This document shows, piece by piece, positions 1-8,851 of a stretch of 54,478 bases of DNA. Source of the stretch: Akkermansiaceae bacterium UBA956. GTDB lineage: Bacteria > Verrucomicrobiota > Verrucomicrobiia > Verrucomicrobiales > Akkermansiaceae. The stretch spans positions 1 through 54,478 of the forward strand of contig DBCO01000038.1 of NCBI GenBank assembly GCA_002293145.1, given 5' to 3'. The notes beneath the pieces are model-generated. The model saw only the letters and a program-made list of their open reading frames with translations. It was not told where the DNA came from and searched no databases. Made by a program: the position numbers and the translations under genes. Every line of letters begins with the position of its first letter. Within the stretch, counting starts at the first letter, position 1.

Positions 1-77
1 GTAATCGCCAATCCACGACTAGCGGCTGCGCCTTTCCTCCACTATAGTAACGTCCAACAACAGATAGAATCAAGATT

Positions 78-2651
78 ATGGGACTCGATAAAATGACGCA
101 AAAACTCCAGGAAGCGCTGCAACAAGCTCAGCGACTCGCTTCCAAATCCACCCATGCCGAACTCAAAAGCGGGCATGTTTTGCAAACCTTGCTCGAACAA
201 GAAGGCGGCATCCTCATTCCGATCTTACAAAAAGCCGGACTCGATGTTGCACGCTTGAAGGGAGCGGTCATCGATCATTTGGCCAAGGAACCCAAAGTCC
301 AAGGCTCGACCTCCCAACCCCAACTCAGCTACGGACTTCGTGCCAATCTCGAAGCCGCCGATGACGCGCGCGAATCGTTAGGCGATGATTTTCTGAGCGT
401 CGAACACTTTTTGTTAGGCGCATTGAAGTCAGATTCCCCCGCAGGAAAATTGCTCAAAGACAGTGGGCTCACCGAAGCTAAAGCACTCGAATCCATCAAA
501 TCCGTGCGCGGCAGCCAAAAGGTCACCGATGAAAATCCAGAGGGTAAATATCAGACCTTGGAAAAATACGGCACCGACCTCACGGCCCGCGCGCGTGAAG
601 GAAAGATCGATCCCGTCATTGGTCGCGATAACGAAATTCGCCGCGTCATGCAGGTGCTCTCTCGTCGCACTAAAAACAACCCCGTGCTCATCGGCGAACC
701 CGGTGTCGGCAAGACTGCCATTGTCGAAGGCCTCGCTCGACGCATCGTTTCGGGCGATGTTCCCGAGTCAATGAAAAACAAACGCGTCATCACTCTCGAC
801 CTCGGCGGCATGCTAGCCGGCGCTAAGTATCGTGGCGAGTTTGAAGACCGACTCAAAGCCTTCCTCAAAGAAGTCACCGACTCGAACGGGCAAATCATTT
901 TGTTCATCGACGAACTCCACACCATCGTTGGCGCAGGTGCAGCCGAAGGTGCTGTCGATGCCTCGAATTTGCTCAAACCCCAACTCGCCCGCGGCGAGCT
1001 CTCGACCATCGGCGCCACCACGCTCGATGAATACCGCAAGCACATTGAAAAAGACGCCGCACTGGAGCGCCGTTTCCAACCCGTGCTCGTCGGTGAACCC
1101 TCCGCCGAAGATACCATCGCCATTCTTCGTGGTCTCAAGGAACGCTACGAAGTTCACCACGGCGTGCGGATCCAAGACGGTGCCATCGTCGCCGCCGCGA
1201 TGCTCTCCGACCGCTACATTTCCGATCGATTCCTGCCCGACAAGGCAGTCGACCTGATCGACGAAGCCGCATCGCGTTTAAAAATCGAACTCGATTCCAT
1301 GCCAACCGAGATTGATCAGATCGAGCGTCAGGTCTTGCAGTTAGAGATGGAGAAAAAAGCGTTAGAGAAAGAGACTGACAAGGCATCCGCCGTGCGCTTG
1401 GACAAAGTAAAAGAAGAGCAATCGAACCTCAAAGAACAAAGCTCCGCCCTGATCACCCAATGGCGCAATGAAAAAGCCGTCATTGATGACGTGCGCAGTG
1501 CCCAAGAAAAAATCGAAACACTCAAGAACCAAGCCGAGCAAGCCCAGCGGATTGGTAACCTCACCCGTGCTTCCGAGATCACTTACGGCGAGCTTCCGCA
1601 ACTGCACCGCGACCTGGAAACCGCGAAGGAAAAACTCGCCGACTTCCAGAAAAACGGCGGCATCCTCAAGGAGGAAGTAACCGATGACGACATCGCCCGC
1701 GTCGTTTCCGCTTGGACCGGCATCCCTGTAAATCGATTGCAAGAAGGCGAGCGTGCCAAGCTCCTGCATATGGAAGATCGACTCGGTGAACGCGTGATCG
1801 GCCAGAAAAAAGCCATCTCCGCCGTCAGCAATGCCGTGCGTCGCGCCCGCTCTGGCCTGCAAGATGAGAATCGCCCCGTCGGTTCCTTCATTTTCCTCGG
1901 TCCCACTGGTGTTGGCAAAACCGAGCTATCCAAAGCTCTAGCAGAATTCCTTTTCGACGACGAAAACGCCATGGTCCGCATCGACATGTCGGAATACATG
2001 GAAAAACACAGCGTCGCTCGTTTGATCGGCGCGCCTCCTGGCTACGTCGGCTACGATGAAGGCGGACAACTCAGCGAACGCGTGCGCCGCAAGCCCTACA
2101 GCGTGATACTGTTTGATGAAATCGAAAAAGCCCACAGCGATGTCTTCAACGTCTTGCTGCAAGTGCTCGACGATGGTCGCATCACCGATGGCCAAGGCCG
2201 CACCGTGGATTTCCGCAATACCGTGATCATTCTTACGTCGAACATCGGCTCACAATACATCCTCAACGAGGAGAATTCCGAGCAGCGCGAGGCGAAGGTG
2301 TTAGACGCATTACGCGGACACTTCCGCCCCGAGTTTCTCAACCGCATCGATGAGAGCATCATCTTCGATCGACTCGATCGCAGTGAAATTACCCGCATTG
2401 TTGACATCCAACTCACACGCCTGCGTCAACGCCTTGCCAAGCAAGGATTGGCCATCGCACTCAGCAGCGAAGCCAAAGAATTCCTCGGCAACCAAGGCTA
2501 CGATCCCACTTACGGTGCCCGCCCCTTGAAACGTGCAATCCAGCATCACCTACTCGATCCCCTGAGTATCAAAGTCCTCGACGGCCAAATGATCGACGGC
2601 GATGTCATCGAAGTCTCTGTAAAAGATGGAGCGCTTAGCTTCATGAAATAG
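78..2651 (+). CDS. clpB: ATP-dependent disaggregase ClpB
   Basis: ClpB is a cytoplasmic hexameric AAA+ machine that pulls polypeptides out of aggregates together with DnaK. The 857-residue length is normal for the family. In order there are an N-terminal Clp-N repeat domain (about 1-150), a first AAA+ module with Walker A GEPGVGKTA near residue 205, a long coiled-coil middle domain (about 410-530) typical of ClpB rather than ClpA/ClpC, and a second AAA+ module with Walker A GPTGVGKTE near residue 608 and an ARPLKRAI sensor-2 region near the C-terminus. The ATG at 78 is used; an in-frame ATG at 93 is a possible alternative. It stands alone. No CIRCE or sigma-32-like site is evident in the 77 bases before it. 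Confidence 0.97.
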   Translation: MGLDKMTQKLQEALQQAQRLASKSTHAELKSGHVLQTLLEQEGGILIPILQKAGLDVARLKGAVIDHLAKEPKVQGSTSQPQLSYGLRANLEAADDARESLGDDFLSVEHFLLGALKSDSPAGKLLKDSGLTEAKALESIKSVRGSQKVTDENPEGKYQTLEKYGTDLTARAREGKIDPVIGRDNEIRRVMQVLSRRTKNNPVLIGEPGVGKTAIVEGLARRIVSGDVPESMKNKRVITLDLGGMLAGAKYRGEFEDRLKAFLKEVTDSNGQIILFIDELHTIVGAGAAEGAVDASNLLKPQLARGELSTIGATTLDEYRKHIEKDAALERRFQPVLVGEPSAEDTIAILRGLKERYEVHHGVRIQDGAIVAAAMLSDRYISDRFLPDKAVDLIDEAASRLKIELDSMPTEIDQIERQVLQLEMEKKALEKETDKASAVRLDKVKEEQSNLKEQSSALITQWRNEKAVIDDVRSAQEKIETLKNQAEQAQRIGNLTRASEITYGELPQLHRDLETAKEKLADFQKNGGILKEEVTDDDIARVVSAWTGIPVNRLQEGERAKLLHMEDRLGERVIGQKKAISAVSNAVRRARSGLQDENRPVGSFIFLGPTGVGKTELSKALAEFLFDDENAMVRIDMSEYMEKHSVARLIGAPPGYVGYDEGGQLSERVRRKPYSVILFDEIEKAHSDVFNVLLQVLDDGRITDGQGRTVDFRNTVIILTSNIGSQYILNEENSEQREAKVLDALRGHFRPEFLNRIDESIIFDRLDRSEITRIVDIQLTRLRQRLAKQGLAIALSSEAKEFLGNQGYDPTYGARPLKRAIQHHLLDPLSIKVLDGQMIDGDVIEVSVKDGALSFMK

Positions 2652-3048
2652 CCCACAGAATTCAAAACGAACGTGCGCCCACCTTAGAAAAACCCTTGGA
2701 CTGCGGCAGCCCTGCTGCCGCTTTACCTAGGCAGCCAGCTGCCGTCGGACCAAATACGAAAAAATCTCAGCAAAACCAAAAACCTATCCCAAGAAAAAAC
2801 CTGCGTTTCCGCTCCTTACTTTCTCATAAAACCACCAAAAATTCCACATACCGCTGGGGATCACAGATAGCAGAGCAAAATCAAGAAGCTAACGCGATGT
2901 TCCCCCAGTCTGAACACGCCATAGGGATTTGTTCATCAACGTATGGGAGGTAGACACATAGAATTTTCCCATAATTATGCTTTACACAATTATATATGCT
3001 TCCGCAACCATAGACTAACAAAAATGGAAAATACTCAAATCCAATAAC
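2652..3048. other. non-coding gap after clpB
   Basis: About 400 bases between the end of clpB and the convergent manganese permease gene. An 85-codon reading frame lies here, but its translation is low-complexity and has no recognisable start context, so I do not call it. The only structured part is a double hairpin at 2703-2743, listed separately. The rest is AT-rich and I see no gene or RNA in it. Confidence 0.6.
2703..2743. repeat. REP-like double hairpin
   Basis: Two adjacent perfect inverted repeats: GCGGCAGC / GCTGCCGC (2703-2710 and 2714-2721, loop of 3) and GGCAGC / GCTGCC (2730-2735 and 2738-2743, loop of 2). Both use the same GGCAGC core. The arrangement resembles intergenic palindromic REP-type repeats. 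It lies about 50 bases after the clpB stop and could act as an mRNA 3' end stabiliser. No U-run follows, so it is not a standard intrinsic terminator. Confidence 0.5.
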
Positions 3049-3876
3049 TTACCCCATTTGGCCCATTTTTTTCACCCATCGTGGGCCCAGCACCATCGAC
3101 AAAACAAACAACAAGGCTTGGACCAAGACAATGCATGGGCCACTGCGGAGATCGAAATGGTAACTCATCAAAATCCCCGTGATGGTGGAAAAAACTGCCG
3201 TTGCGCAGGCAATCGCCATCATACGGTCAAAACGTTTGGTCCATAAAAATGCCGTAGCCCCCGGGCTGATCAGCAGTGCCGTGACTAAGATGATACCCAC
3301 CGCGTGCAACGAAATGACAATTGCCAACGTAAGCAAACAGAGCAGCGCATAATGTAAAATGCGCACCGGCAGGTAAATGACTCGAGCTTGTGAGGGATCA
3401 AAACTCAGCAATAAAAAATCCCGACGCTTGAGCCAGACCACAGCACTCACGCATACAGCGACGACAGAAATTTCTCCGACTTGTCGATTGCTGATGCCGA
3501 GGATATTTCCGAAAAGGATGTGATCGAGATGGATATCACTTGTCGTGCGCGTAAACATCACCAAACCCACAGCAAACAATCCCGTGAACACCACGCCCAT
3601 GACCGTATCTTCTTTGATGCGGCTATGATTTTTGATGAATCCGGTGCCGAGCGCACAAAACAGCCCTGAAAAAAAAGCGCCAATCAATAAGGGCATCCCG
3701 ATCCAATAGGCGAGCACGATCCCCGGTAAGACTGCATGAGAAATGGCATCGCCCATCAGCGACCAACCACGCAAGATCAAGAAGCAGGAAAGCAACGCGC
3801 ACATCACCGCAATCAGGCACCCCGAGAGCATGGCGGCCTGCATGAACTCTTCCTGAAATGGCTCGAACCAGTTCAC
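3049..3876 (-). CDS. manganese ABC transporter permease (second)
   Basis: A 275-residue inner-membrane permease of the ABC-3 family (MntB/TroD/ZnuB type), largely hydrophobic with about eight or nine membrane spans and the family motif GWSLMGDAISHAVLPG near the start. I place the start at a GTG (3876-3874): it overlaps the upstream permease stop in a GTGA arrangement and has an AAGGAGGAG ribosome binding site just before it. An extension upstream of this would read through the neighbouring gene. It forms a heterodimeric channel with the preceding permease. The adjacent MntR supports Mn(II) as the substrate. Confidence 0.9.
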   Translation of the reverse strand: MNWFEPFQEEFMQAAMLSGCLIAVMCALLSCFLILRGWSLMGDAISHAVLPGIVLAYWIGMPLLIGAFFSGLFCALGTGFIKNHSRIKEDTVMGVVFTGLFAVGLVMFTRTTSDIHLDHILFGNILGISNRQVGEISVVAVCVSAVVWLKRRDFLLLSFDPSQARVIYLPVRILHYALLCLLTLAIVISLHAVGIILVTALLISPGATAFLWTKRFDRMMAIACATAVFSTITGILMSYHFDLRSGPCIVLVQALLFVLSMVLGPRWVKKMGQMG

Positions 3877-4739
3877 GCCTGCTCCTCCTTTCGCTCTGCG
3901 CTTGCATTTTTTTGCCGACCCTGCGCCAACATCCCGTGCTTCGGCGCAAAAATCCAACACAGCAAAAAGACCAACGTTTGCAGCGTCACGATGCAGCCCC
4001 CCGGACTCCCATTGATGAAATAACTCGCATAGGCCCCCACACTTGCTGTTACGGCACCGAGCAAAGTAGAGAGCAGCATCATGCGAGGGAATCGATCCGT
4101 CAATAGATACGCCGTTGCCCCCGGAGTGATCAACATCGCAACCACCAAGATCGCTCCTACTGCTTGCAAGGCGGCGACCGCCATTGCACTGACCAGGCCT
4201 AACAACAAACCATGCAATAGCCCGACACGCAGTCCAATCGTTTTTGCCTGAACGACATCGAAGCAGAACAACATCAGATCACGCCACTTTACACAAATGA
4301 TGAATAGACAAAACACACTGATGCCCAGCACCTGCCAGAGATCACGATCAGCAATGCCGAGAATGTTGCCATGGATGATACTTTTCAAATCCACTTGCGC
4401 GGGATAGAGCCCGATCAAAAGCAAACCAAAGGCGAAAAATGTGGTGAAGACAATGCCGATGACCGCGTCTTCGCGAATCTGTGATTTTGCTTTCACGACC
4501 GCCATCGCCGCCGCTGCAAATAATCCCGCGAAAAATGATCCAAGCGCCAGTGGCCAACCGATGATGTATGCCACGGCAACACCGGGCACCACCGCGTGCG
4601 ACAAGGCATCGCCCATCAGCGACCAACCCTTTAGTGTCAAAAATGCCGAGAGCAATCCACAGGTCAGCCCGATCAATCCACAGGCAATCATCGCCTTGAT
4701 CATGTAGTCATAGTGAAATGGAATCACCCACTCGCTCAT
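3873..4739 (-). CDS. manganese ABC transporter permease (first)
   Basis: An ABC-3 family integral membrane permease of about 288 residues with the same GWSLMGDALSHAVVPG motif as its neighbour, so the two are paralogues. The ATG at 4739-4737 shares one base with the ATPase stop (TGATG); a GTG at 4742 gives a GTGA overlap and is equally possible. A GGAAGGAG ribosome binding site precedes both. The C-terminal tail after the last span is charged. It is translationally coupled on both sides in the four-gene transporter operon. Confidence 0.9.
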   Translation of the reverse strand: MSEWVIPFHYDYMIKAMIACGLIGLTCGLLSAFLTLKGWSLMGDALSHAVVPGVAVAYIIGWPLALGSFFAGLFAAAAMAVVKAKSQIREDAVIGIVFTTFFAFGLLLIGLYPAQVDLKSIIHGNILGIADRDLWQVLGISVFCLFIICVKWRDLMLFCFDVVQAKTIGLRVGLLHGLLLGLVSAMAVAALQAVGAILVVAMLITPGATAYLLTDRFPRMMLLSTLLGAVTASVGAYASYFINGSPGGCIVTLQTLVFLLCWIFAPKHGMLAQGRQKNASAERKEEQA

Positions 4740-5647
4740 CACTCCGTCTCCTTCCTGCGCGACTTAATTAACTCCTCTCGCCCCTCGCGATTTTTGTATT
4801 CAAGATGCCCGTCTTTGCCAAACACCAAAGGTCGCTCATCATCGGTGAGCACTTTCACGGCACGACCATCATGTCGCTGAATCGTCGATTGCTCAAAGTG
4901 GAAATGCCGCAGTTGCCCACCAAATGCCGCTGTAAGATTTTGCTCAGTGAAAATCTCATCCGTTGCCCCATAGGCTAACACTTTTCGATTGATCAACACC
5001 ACTTGATCGCAAAACTCGGGCACCGCACCGAGATTGTGCGTGGATACCAATATGACTGCACCCTCTTCGCGGAGCTCACGTAGCAGATCGATGATCGCAT
5101 CCTCGGTCTTCACATCCACGCCGGTAAATGGCTCATCTAACAAAATCATTCGACCTCCCTGAGCCAAGGCACGTGCGAGAAAAACGCGCTTTTTTTGTCC
5201 TCCCGATAGCTCACCGATCTGGCGATCACGGAAATCCCACATCGCCACGCGCCGCAGACTTTTCTCCACGACTTCATGATCGAATTTGCGCGGGATACGC
5301 ATCCAGTTCATCTTGCCGTAGCACCCCATCATCACTACATCGGCAACACTCACGGGGAAACTCCAATCGACTTCTTCCGATTGCGGCACATAGGCCACGA
5401 GTTGATTTTTCAACGCCGTTTTGATGTCGGCACCATTGATTTTTACCGCACCTGAGGTCGGTCGAACGAAACCCATGATGCTCTTGAACAATGTCGATTT
5501 TCCGCTGCCATTGATGCCCACCAACGCGCAAATCGTTCCTCCATGCAGCGAAAACGTAGCCCCCTGCAAAGCGGCATTACCATTTCCATAAACCACGGAA
5601 AGATCGTCCACTGTGAGACTCATCTGCTTAGTCGCATGTTCGATCAT
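4739..5647 (-). CDS. manganese ABC transporter ATP-binding protein
   Basis: The cytoplasmic ATPase of the Mn/Zn importer, 302 residues. Visible motifs are Walker A GINGSGKST (44-52), Q-loop region VPQSEEVDW, ABC signature LSGGQKKR, Walker B MILLDEP and the switch histidine in STHN. About 60 residues follow the ATPase core, ending in a charged tail, somewhat longer than typical MntB/TroB ATPases. The ATG overlaps the stop of the substrate-binding lipoprotein gene (ATGA), so translation is coupled. M9 is an alternative start but would lose the overlap. Confidence 0.93.
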   Translation of the reverse strand: MIEHATKQMSLTVDDLSVVYGNGNAALQGATFSLHGGTICALVGINGSGKSTLFKSIMGFVRPTSGAVKINGADIKTALKNQLVAYVPQSEEVDWSFPVSVADVVMMGCYGKMNWMRIPRKFDHEVVEKSLRRVAMWDFRDRQIGELSGGQKKRVFLARALAQGGRMILLDEPFTGVDVKTEDAIIDLLRELREEGAVILVSTHNLGAVPEFCDQVVLINRKVLAYGATDEIFTEQNLTAAFGGQLRHFHFEQSTIQRHDGRAVKVLTDDERPLVFGKDGHLEYKNREGREELIKSRRKETE

Positions 5648-6558
5648 GGCAGCAAAAATCCTTTCACAATCGTATCGGCATTCGTCTCTAACATTTGGAG
5701 AAATGTCGGCGCGTGGCCACTCGCATCGGTGAGCGAATCCACATACAATACGCCGCCATAGCGTGCCCCTGTTTCTTGTGCTACTTGCTTGATCGGCTTA
5801 TCACTCACCGTGCTTTCCGCAAAAACAACTGGCACTTTGCGCGCACGCACTAGATCGATCACAGCCCGCACTTGCTGCGGTGTGCCCTGCGCATCGGCAT
5901 TGATTGGCCACAACGATACAGCGGTGAGATCGTATGCTTGGCAGAGATAGGAAAAAGCGCCTTCACTGGTGACTAACACGCGTTGCTCGGCTGGGATTTT
6001 TGCCAAACGCTCACGCACCGGTTCATCCAGCGCTTGAATTTTCTGCACGTAGGCCGCGGCATTTTTGCGATAGATAGATTCATTGGCAGGGTCCATTTTC
6101 ACCATCGCTTCGCAAATGTTCTGCACATAGATCAGAGCGCACTTCGGCGACATCCACGCATGAGGATTCGCCTTCCCAGTGTATGGACCTTCGCCGATCG
6201 GCATGGGTTCAATTCCCTCGGATGCTAACACCCGCGGCACATGCTCCAGACGGTGGAAAAACTTTTCAATCCAAGACTCCAAGTTCATGCCATTCCATAA
6301 AATCAAGTCCGCTTTCTGTGCCTTGACGAGATCCTTGGGCGTCGGTTCATAGCCATGCACTTCGGCACCAGGTTTAATTAATGATTCCACCACCGCAGCA
6401 TCCCCTGCAACCTCACGCGCCATATCGGCAATGATCGTAAAACTGGTGAGCACCACTTTTTTTTCATTCACATTCCTGGATTCTGGCTTTTTGCAGGAAA
6501 ACAAAAATCCTACTGCACATAAGGAAATCACAACAAGTATGGAGAGAAAACGTTTCAT
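5644..6558 (-). CDS. mntA: manganese-binding lipoprotein (ZnuA/TroA-type SBP)
   Basis: A periplasmic substrate-binding protein of the cluster 9 (TroA/PsaA/MntA) metal family, 304 residues. The N-terminus is a lipoprotein signal with lipobox LFSC and lipidated Cys22. Metal-ligand positions typical of the family are visible: His in EVHGYEP, His in NPHAWMSP, a Glu in the ATSEGA-like segment (VTSEGAF) and an Asp near the C-terminus (YVDSL). It is the first gene of the operon, transcribed away from mntR, with a palindromic operator about 50 bases upstream. Zn cannot be excluded from the protein alone; the MntR partner favours Mn. Confidence 0.92.
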   Translation of the reverse strand: MKRFLSILVVISLCAVGFLFSCKKPESRNVNEKKVVLTSFTIIADMAREVAGDAAVVESLIKPGAEVHGYEPTPKDLVKAQKADLILWNGMNLESWIEKFFHRLEHVPRVLASEGIEPMPIGEGPYTGKANPHAWMSPKCALIYVQNICEAMVKMDPANESIYRKNAAAYVQKIQALDEPVRERLAKIPAEQRVLVTSEGAFSYLCQAYDLTAVSLWPINADAQGTPQQVRAVIDLVRARKVPVVFAESTVSDKPIKQVAQETGARYGGVLYVDSLTDASGHAPTFLQMLETNADTIVKGFLLP

Positions 6559-6609
6559 AAATCAAAAAAATCGTGATTTTTATCGAGGATGTTTGCTTCG
6601 ACGAACAAA

Positions 6610-6625
6610 CTTAGTCATGGCTAAG
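6610..6625. promoter_or_regulatory. probable MntR operator
   Basis: A 16-base dyad, CTTAGTCATGGCTAAG, with 7 of 8 bases paired in each half, lying in the divergent region between mntA (start 6558) and mntR (start 6695). A further half-site CTTAGCCA occurs at 6674-6681, directly before the mntR start. DtxR/MntR-family repressors bind TTAG-type inverted repeats of this length, so metal-dependent repression of both mntA and mntR is inferred. Confidence 0.6.
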
Positions 6626-6694
6626 AATCTATGCAAGGACTATTTTTTGCAATTTGTCACTTGCCAAAATCCGCTTAGCCATACAGCATCGGGA

Positions 6695-7123
6695 GTGCCG
6701 AAAACCCAGTCAGCTTCCGTCGCATCGCAAGATTACTTGGAGCAGATCTTCCATTTGATCGAACAGAAGGGCTACGCCCGCGCGGTGGATATCGCACGCA
6801 ATCTCGGAATTTCGCAGGCGAGTGTTTCAGCGATGCTCAAACGCCTCGGTAACGAGGAATTGGTCGTCTACGAACGCTACCGCGGCGTCATTCTCACTCA
6901 AAAAGGCAGCGACTTAGCACAATATGTCATCAAACGCCACGAGGTGCTCACGCGCCTGCTGCGTCACTTCGGACTCGATGAAGACACCATCTACCAAGAC
7001 GTCGAGGGCATGGAGCATCACATCTCCGCGCAAACCTTGAAAGCCTTCACCATACTCGCCAACGAACTTGACCTCGACCCAGGCTTGTGCCGCACGTTGA
7101 AGCGGAAAATCCGACGAGCTTGA
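6695..7123 (+). CDS. mntR: manganese-dependent repressor MntR (DtxR family)
   Basis: A 142-residue regulator with an N-terminal winged helix-turn-helix (about 18-72) and a C-terminal dimerisation domain, and no SH3-like third domain. All six Mn ligands known from Bacillus subtilis MntR can be placed: Asp13, Glu16, His82, Glu104, Glu107 and His108 (a constant +5 offset). The segment EQKGYARAVDIA and the DVEGMEHH motif are close to that protein. I chose the GTG at 6695 because it gives the family length; an in-frame ATG at 6617 lies inside the operator palindrome and would add 26 unconserved residues. Divergent from mntA, it probably represses the transporter and itself when Mn is plentiful. 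Confidence 0.93.
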   Translation: MPKTQSASVASQDYLEQIFHLIEQKGYARAVDIARNLGISQASVSAMLKRLGNEELVVYERYRGVILTQKGSDLAQYVIKRHEVLTRLLRHFGLDEDTIYQDVEGMEHHISAQTLKAFTILANELDLDPGLCRTLKRKIRRA

Positions 7124-7145
7124 AATAATTCATTCAGCCTAATAA

Positions 7146-7163
7146 GTTCACAAACTTGTGAAC
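7146..7163. promoter_or_regulatory. perfect 18-base palindrome
   Basis: GTTCACAA-AC-TTGTGAAC, an 8-base perfect dyad with a 2-base centre, between mntR and the small membrane protein gene, 25 bases before the latter's start. The short spacer makes an operator for a dimeric regulator more likely than an RNA hairpin. No regulator can be assigned from sequence. Confidence 0.4.
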
Positions 7164-7188
7164 GCCCCCTGCCTTTCCCTTACCTCTT

Positions 7189-7386
7189 ATGTCTGAAAGT
7201 CTTATGTCTCCCTGTATCTTCTCTTCACGATCATTTTGGCTTGCCATCGTTACATTTTACGCGTTCAATCCCGCGCGTATGACACGTCCACAAGTCGAAT
7301 TTTGCGCCAAGTTGCTCATTGTCGCCATCATCTGCACCTTCATCTGGGGGGCCTACAACGTTCTCGCATTGATGGGAATCGTCTGA
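7189..7386 (+). CDS. small membrane protein, unknown function
   Basis: A possible 65-residue protein with a hydrophilic N-terminal half and one clear membrane span near the C-terminus (LLIVAIICTFIWGAYNVLALMG). The start may be the ATG at 7189 or the one five codons later. I do not recognise the family. It follows mntR and is preceded by a perfect palindrome at 7146-7163. It could be an exported or membrane-anchored micropeptide, or a chance reading frame. Confidence 0.45.
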   Translation: MSESLMSPCIFSSRSFWLAIVTFYAFNPARMTRPQVEFCAKLLIVAIICTFIWGAYNVLALMGIV

Positions 7387-7438
7387 TTTTTACCGATCAC
7401 CCCTTACGCGTAGGTTTTCCTGTGTCACCTTCAGGCGC

Positions 7439-7900
7439 ATGAAAGTTCACGTTTTGAAGCAACAGCATGTTTTCCCGATCTCGCTCCAAAAAACTTGGGA
7501 GTTTTTTTCCACTCCGCGCAATCTCAATGAGATTACCCCTGCCGATCTGGGGTTCACGATGACTTACAGTCCCTCGGAAAAAATGATCGAGGGTCAAATC
7601 ATCACCTACCGCATCCGCATCGCGCCTCTGATACATGTGCCATGGGTCACCGAGATTAAATCGGTCAAGGAGCCCCAATCGTTCATCGATAACCAAATCA
7701 GCGGACCTTACACTCTCTGGCATCATTTGCACCACTTTGAAGAAACGCCAGCAGGTGTATTGTTGACCGACCTTGTTAACTATGCTATGCCCTTCGGCCC
7801 GCTTGGCTCGATTGCCCATGCCGTCTTCGTTCGCCGTAAGCTCAAACACATTTTCTCCCACCGCCGCCATACTCTGGAAAAAAATTTTGGGAAGAAATGA
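7439..7900 (+). CDS. SRPBCC (START-like) family protein
   Basis: A 153-residue protein with the pattern of the polyketide cyclase / ligand-binding SRPBCC fold: an N-terminal beta-strand followed by PISLQKTWEFFSTPRNLNEITP, a central strand region with GPYTLWHHLHHFEE, and a long C-terminal helix (FVRRKLKHIFSHRRHTLEKNF). Proteins of this subgroup bind hydrophobic ligands; the actual ligand is unknown. It is monocistronic and on the same strand as ymdB, 133 bases away. Confidence 0.8.
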   Translation: MKVHVLKQQHVFPISLQKTWEFFSTPRNLNEITPADLGFTMTYSPSEKMIEGQIITYRIRIAPLIHVPWVTEIKSVKEPQSFIDNQISGPYTLWHHLHHFEETPAGVLLTDLVNYAMPFGPLGSIAHAVFVRRKLKHIFSHRRHTLEKNFGKK

Positions 7901-8033
7901 CGATAAGAAAACAGCCAGATACAAATAAGATTTAGGATTGAGCATACGGGTCAACGCAGGCGCATTACTTCATCCATTCACATTTCTATCGCCAAGCGCT
8001 GTGTTTTGCTTTTAGTTCTCTCCAGCTTCCATC

Positions 8034-8843
8034 ATGTCTGATTCCATTCGCATTCTTTTTCTCGGTGACGTCGTCGGCGAACCTGGCCGCAAGGCGGTTC
8101 ACCTGCTGCTACCTCAAATCAAAAAAGCCGAGAACATCGACTTCAGCGTGGTCAATGGCGAAAACTCTGCGGCTGGCCGAGGCATCACTCCCAAAATCGC
8201 GATTGATCTCTTGCGCGCTGGAGCCACGGTCATTACCACCGGCGACCACGTTTGGGATCAAGCGGAAATCGTGCACTATTTCCCCACGGAACCTCGCTTG
8301 CTACGCCCCGGAAATTATCCCACCGGCACTCCCGGGGCAGGCAGTGTAGTTCTCGATACCGACAAAGGAAAAGTCGCGATCATGCAAGCGCAGGGCCGCT
8401 CCTTCATGCAACCACCTCTCGAAAACCCTTTTATCTGGGCAGAGGCAGAGGCGGAGCGCTTGCAAGCTCTCGGCATCAAAGTCATTTTCATGGACTTCCA
8501 CGCCGAAACAACCAGCGAAAAAATCGCGATGGGCCGCATGCTCGATGGAAAAATCTCATGCATGGTCGGCACTCACACCCACGTGCAAACCGCCGATGAC
8601 TGCATCTTGCCGAATGGCACAGCATACCTAACAGACGCCGGCATGTGTGGCCCCGATGACTCCGTTTTGGGTCGCGCCACCGAATCCGTGATCTGGCGCT
8701 TTAAGTCCGGACTGCCCACCCGCTTTCCTATTGCTAAAGGCGCTGTGCGCCTGTGTGGTGCCATCGTTGAAATCGACACAACCACAGGCAAGGCCATCAA
8801 CTTCAAGCGCTACACGCATTTGTTAGCTCCGGGCGACATCTAA
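8034..8843 (+). CDS. YmdB-family metallophosphoesterase
   Basis: A 269-residue cytoplasmic calcineurin-like phosphoesterase of the YmdB family (2',3'-cyclic nucleotide phosphodiesterase). The metal-binding motifs are visible: LFLGDVVGEPGR at the start, VVNGENSAAGRG, TTGDHVWDQ, DFHAETTSEK and GTHTHVQTADD. Family members are about 265 residues, so it is full length. It ends eight bases before miaA and the two are probably co-transcribed. Confidence 0.92.
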   Translation: MSDSIRILFLGDVVGEPGRKAVHLLLPQIKKAENIDFSVVNGENSAAGRGITPKIAIDLLRAGATVITTGDHVWDQAEIVHYFPTEPRLLRPGNYPTGTPGAGSVVLDTDKGKVAIMQAQGRSFMQPPLENPFIWAEAEAERLQALGIKVIFMDFHAETTSEKIAMGRMLDGKISCMVGTHTHVQTADDCILPNGTAYLTDAGMCGPDDSVLGRATESVIWRFKSGLPTRFPIAKGAVRLCGAIVEIDTTTGKAINFKRYTHLLAPGDI

Positions 8844-8851
8844 CACGTTTC

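Noticed and set aside
2696..2953. 85-codon frame after clpB.
   Set aside because: No family features, no ribosome binding site, and its start lies in the palindromic repeat.
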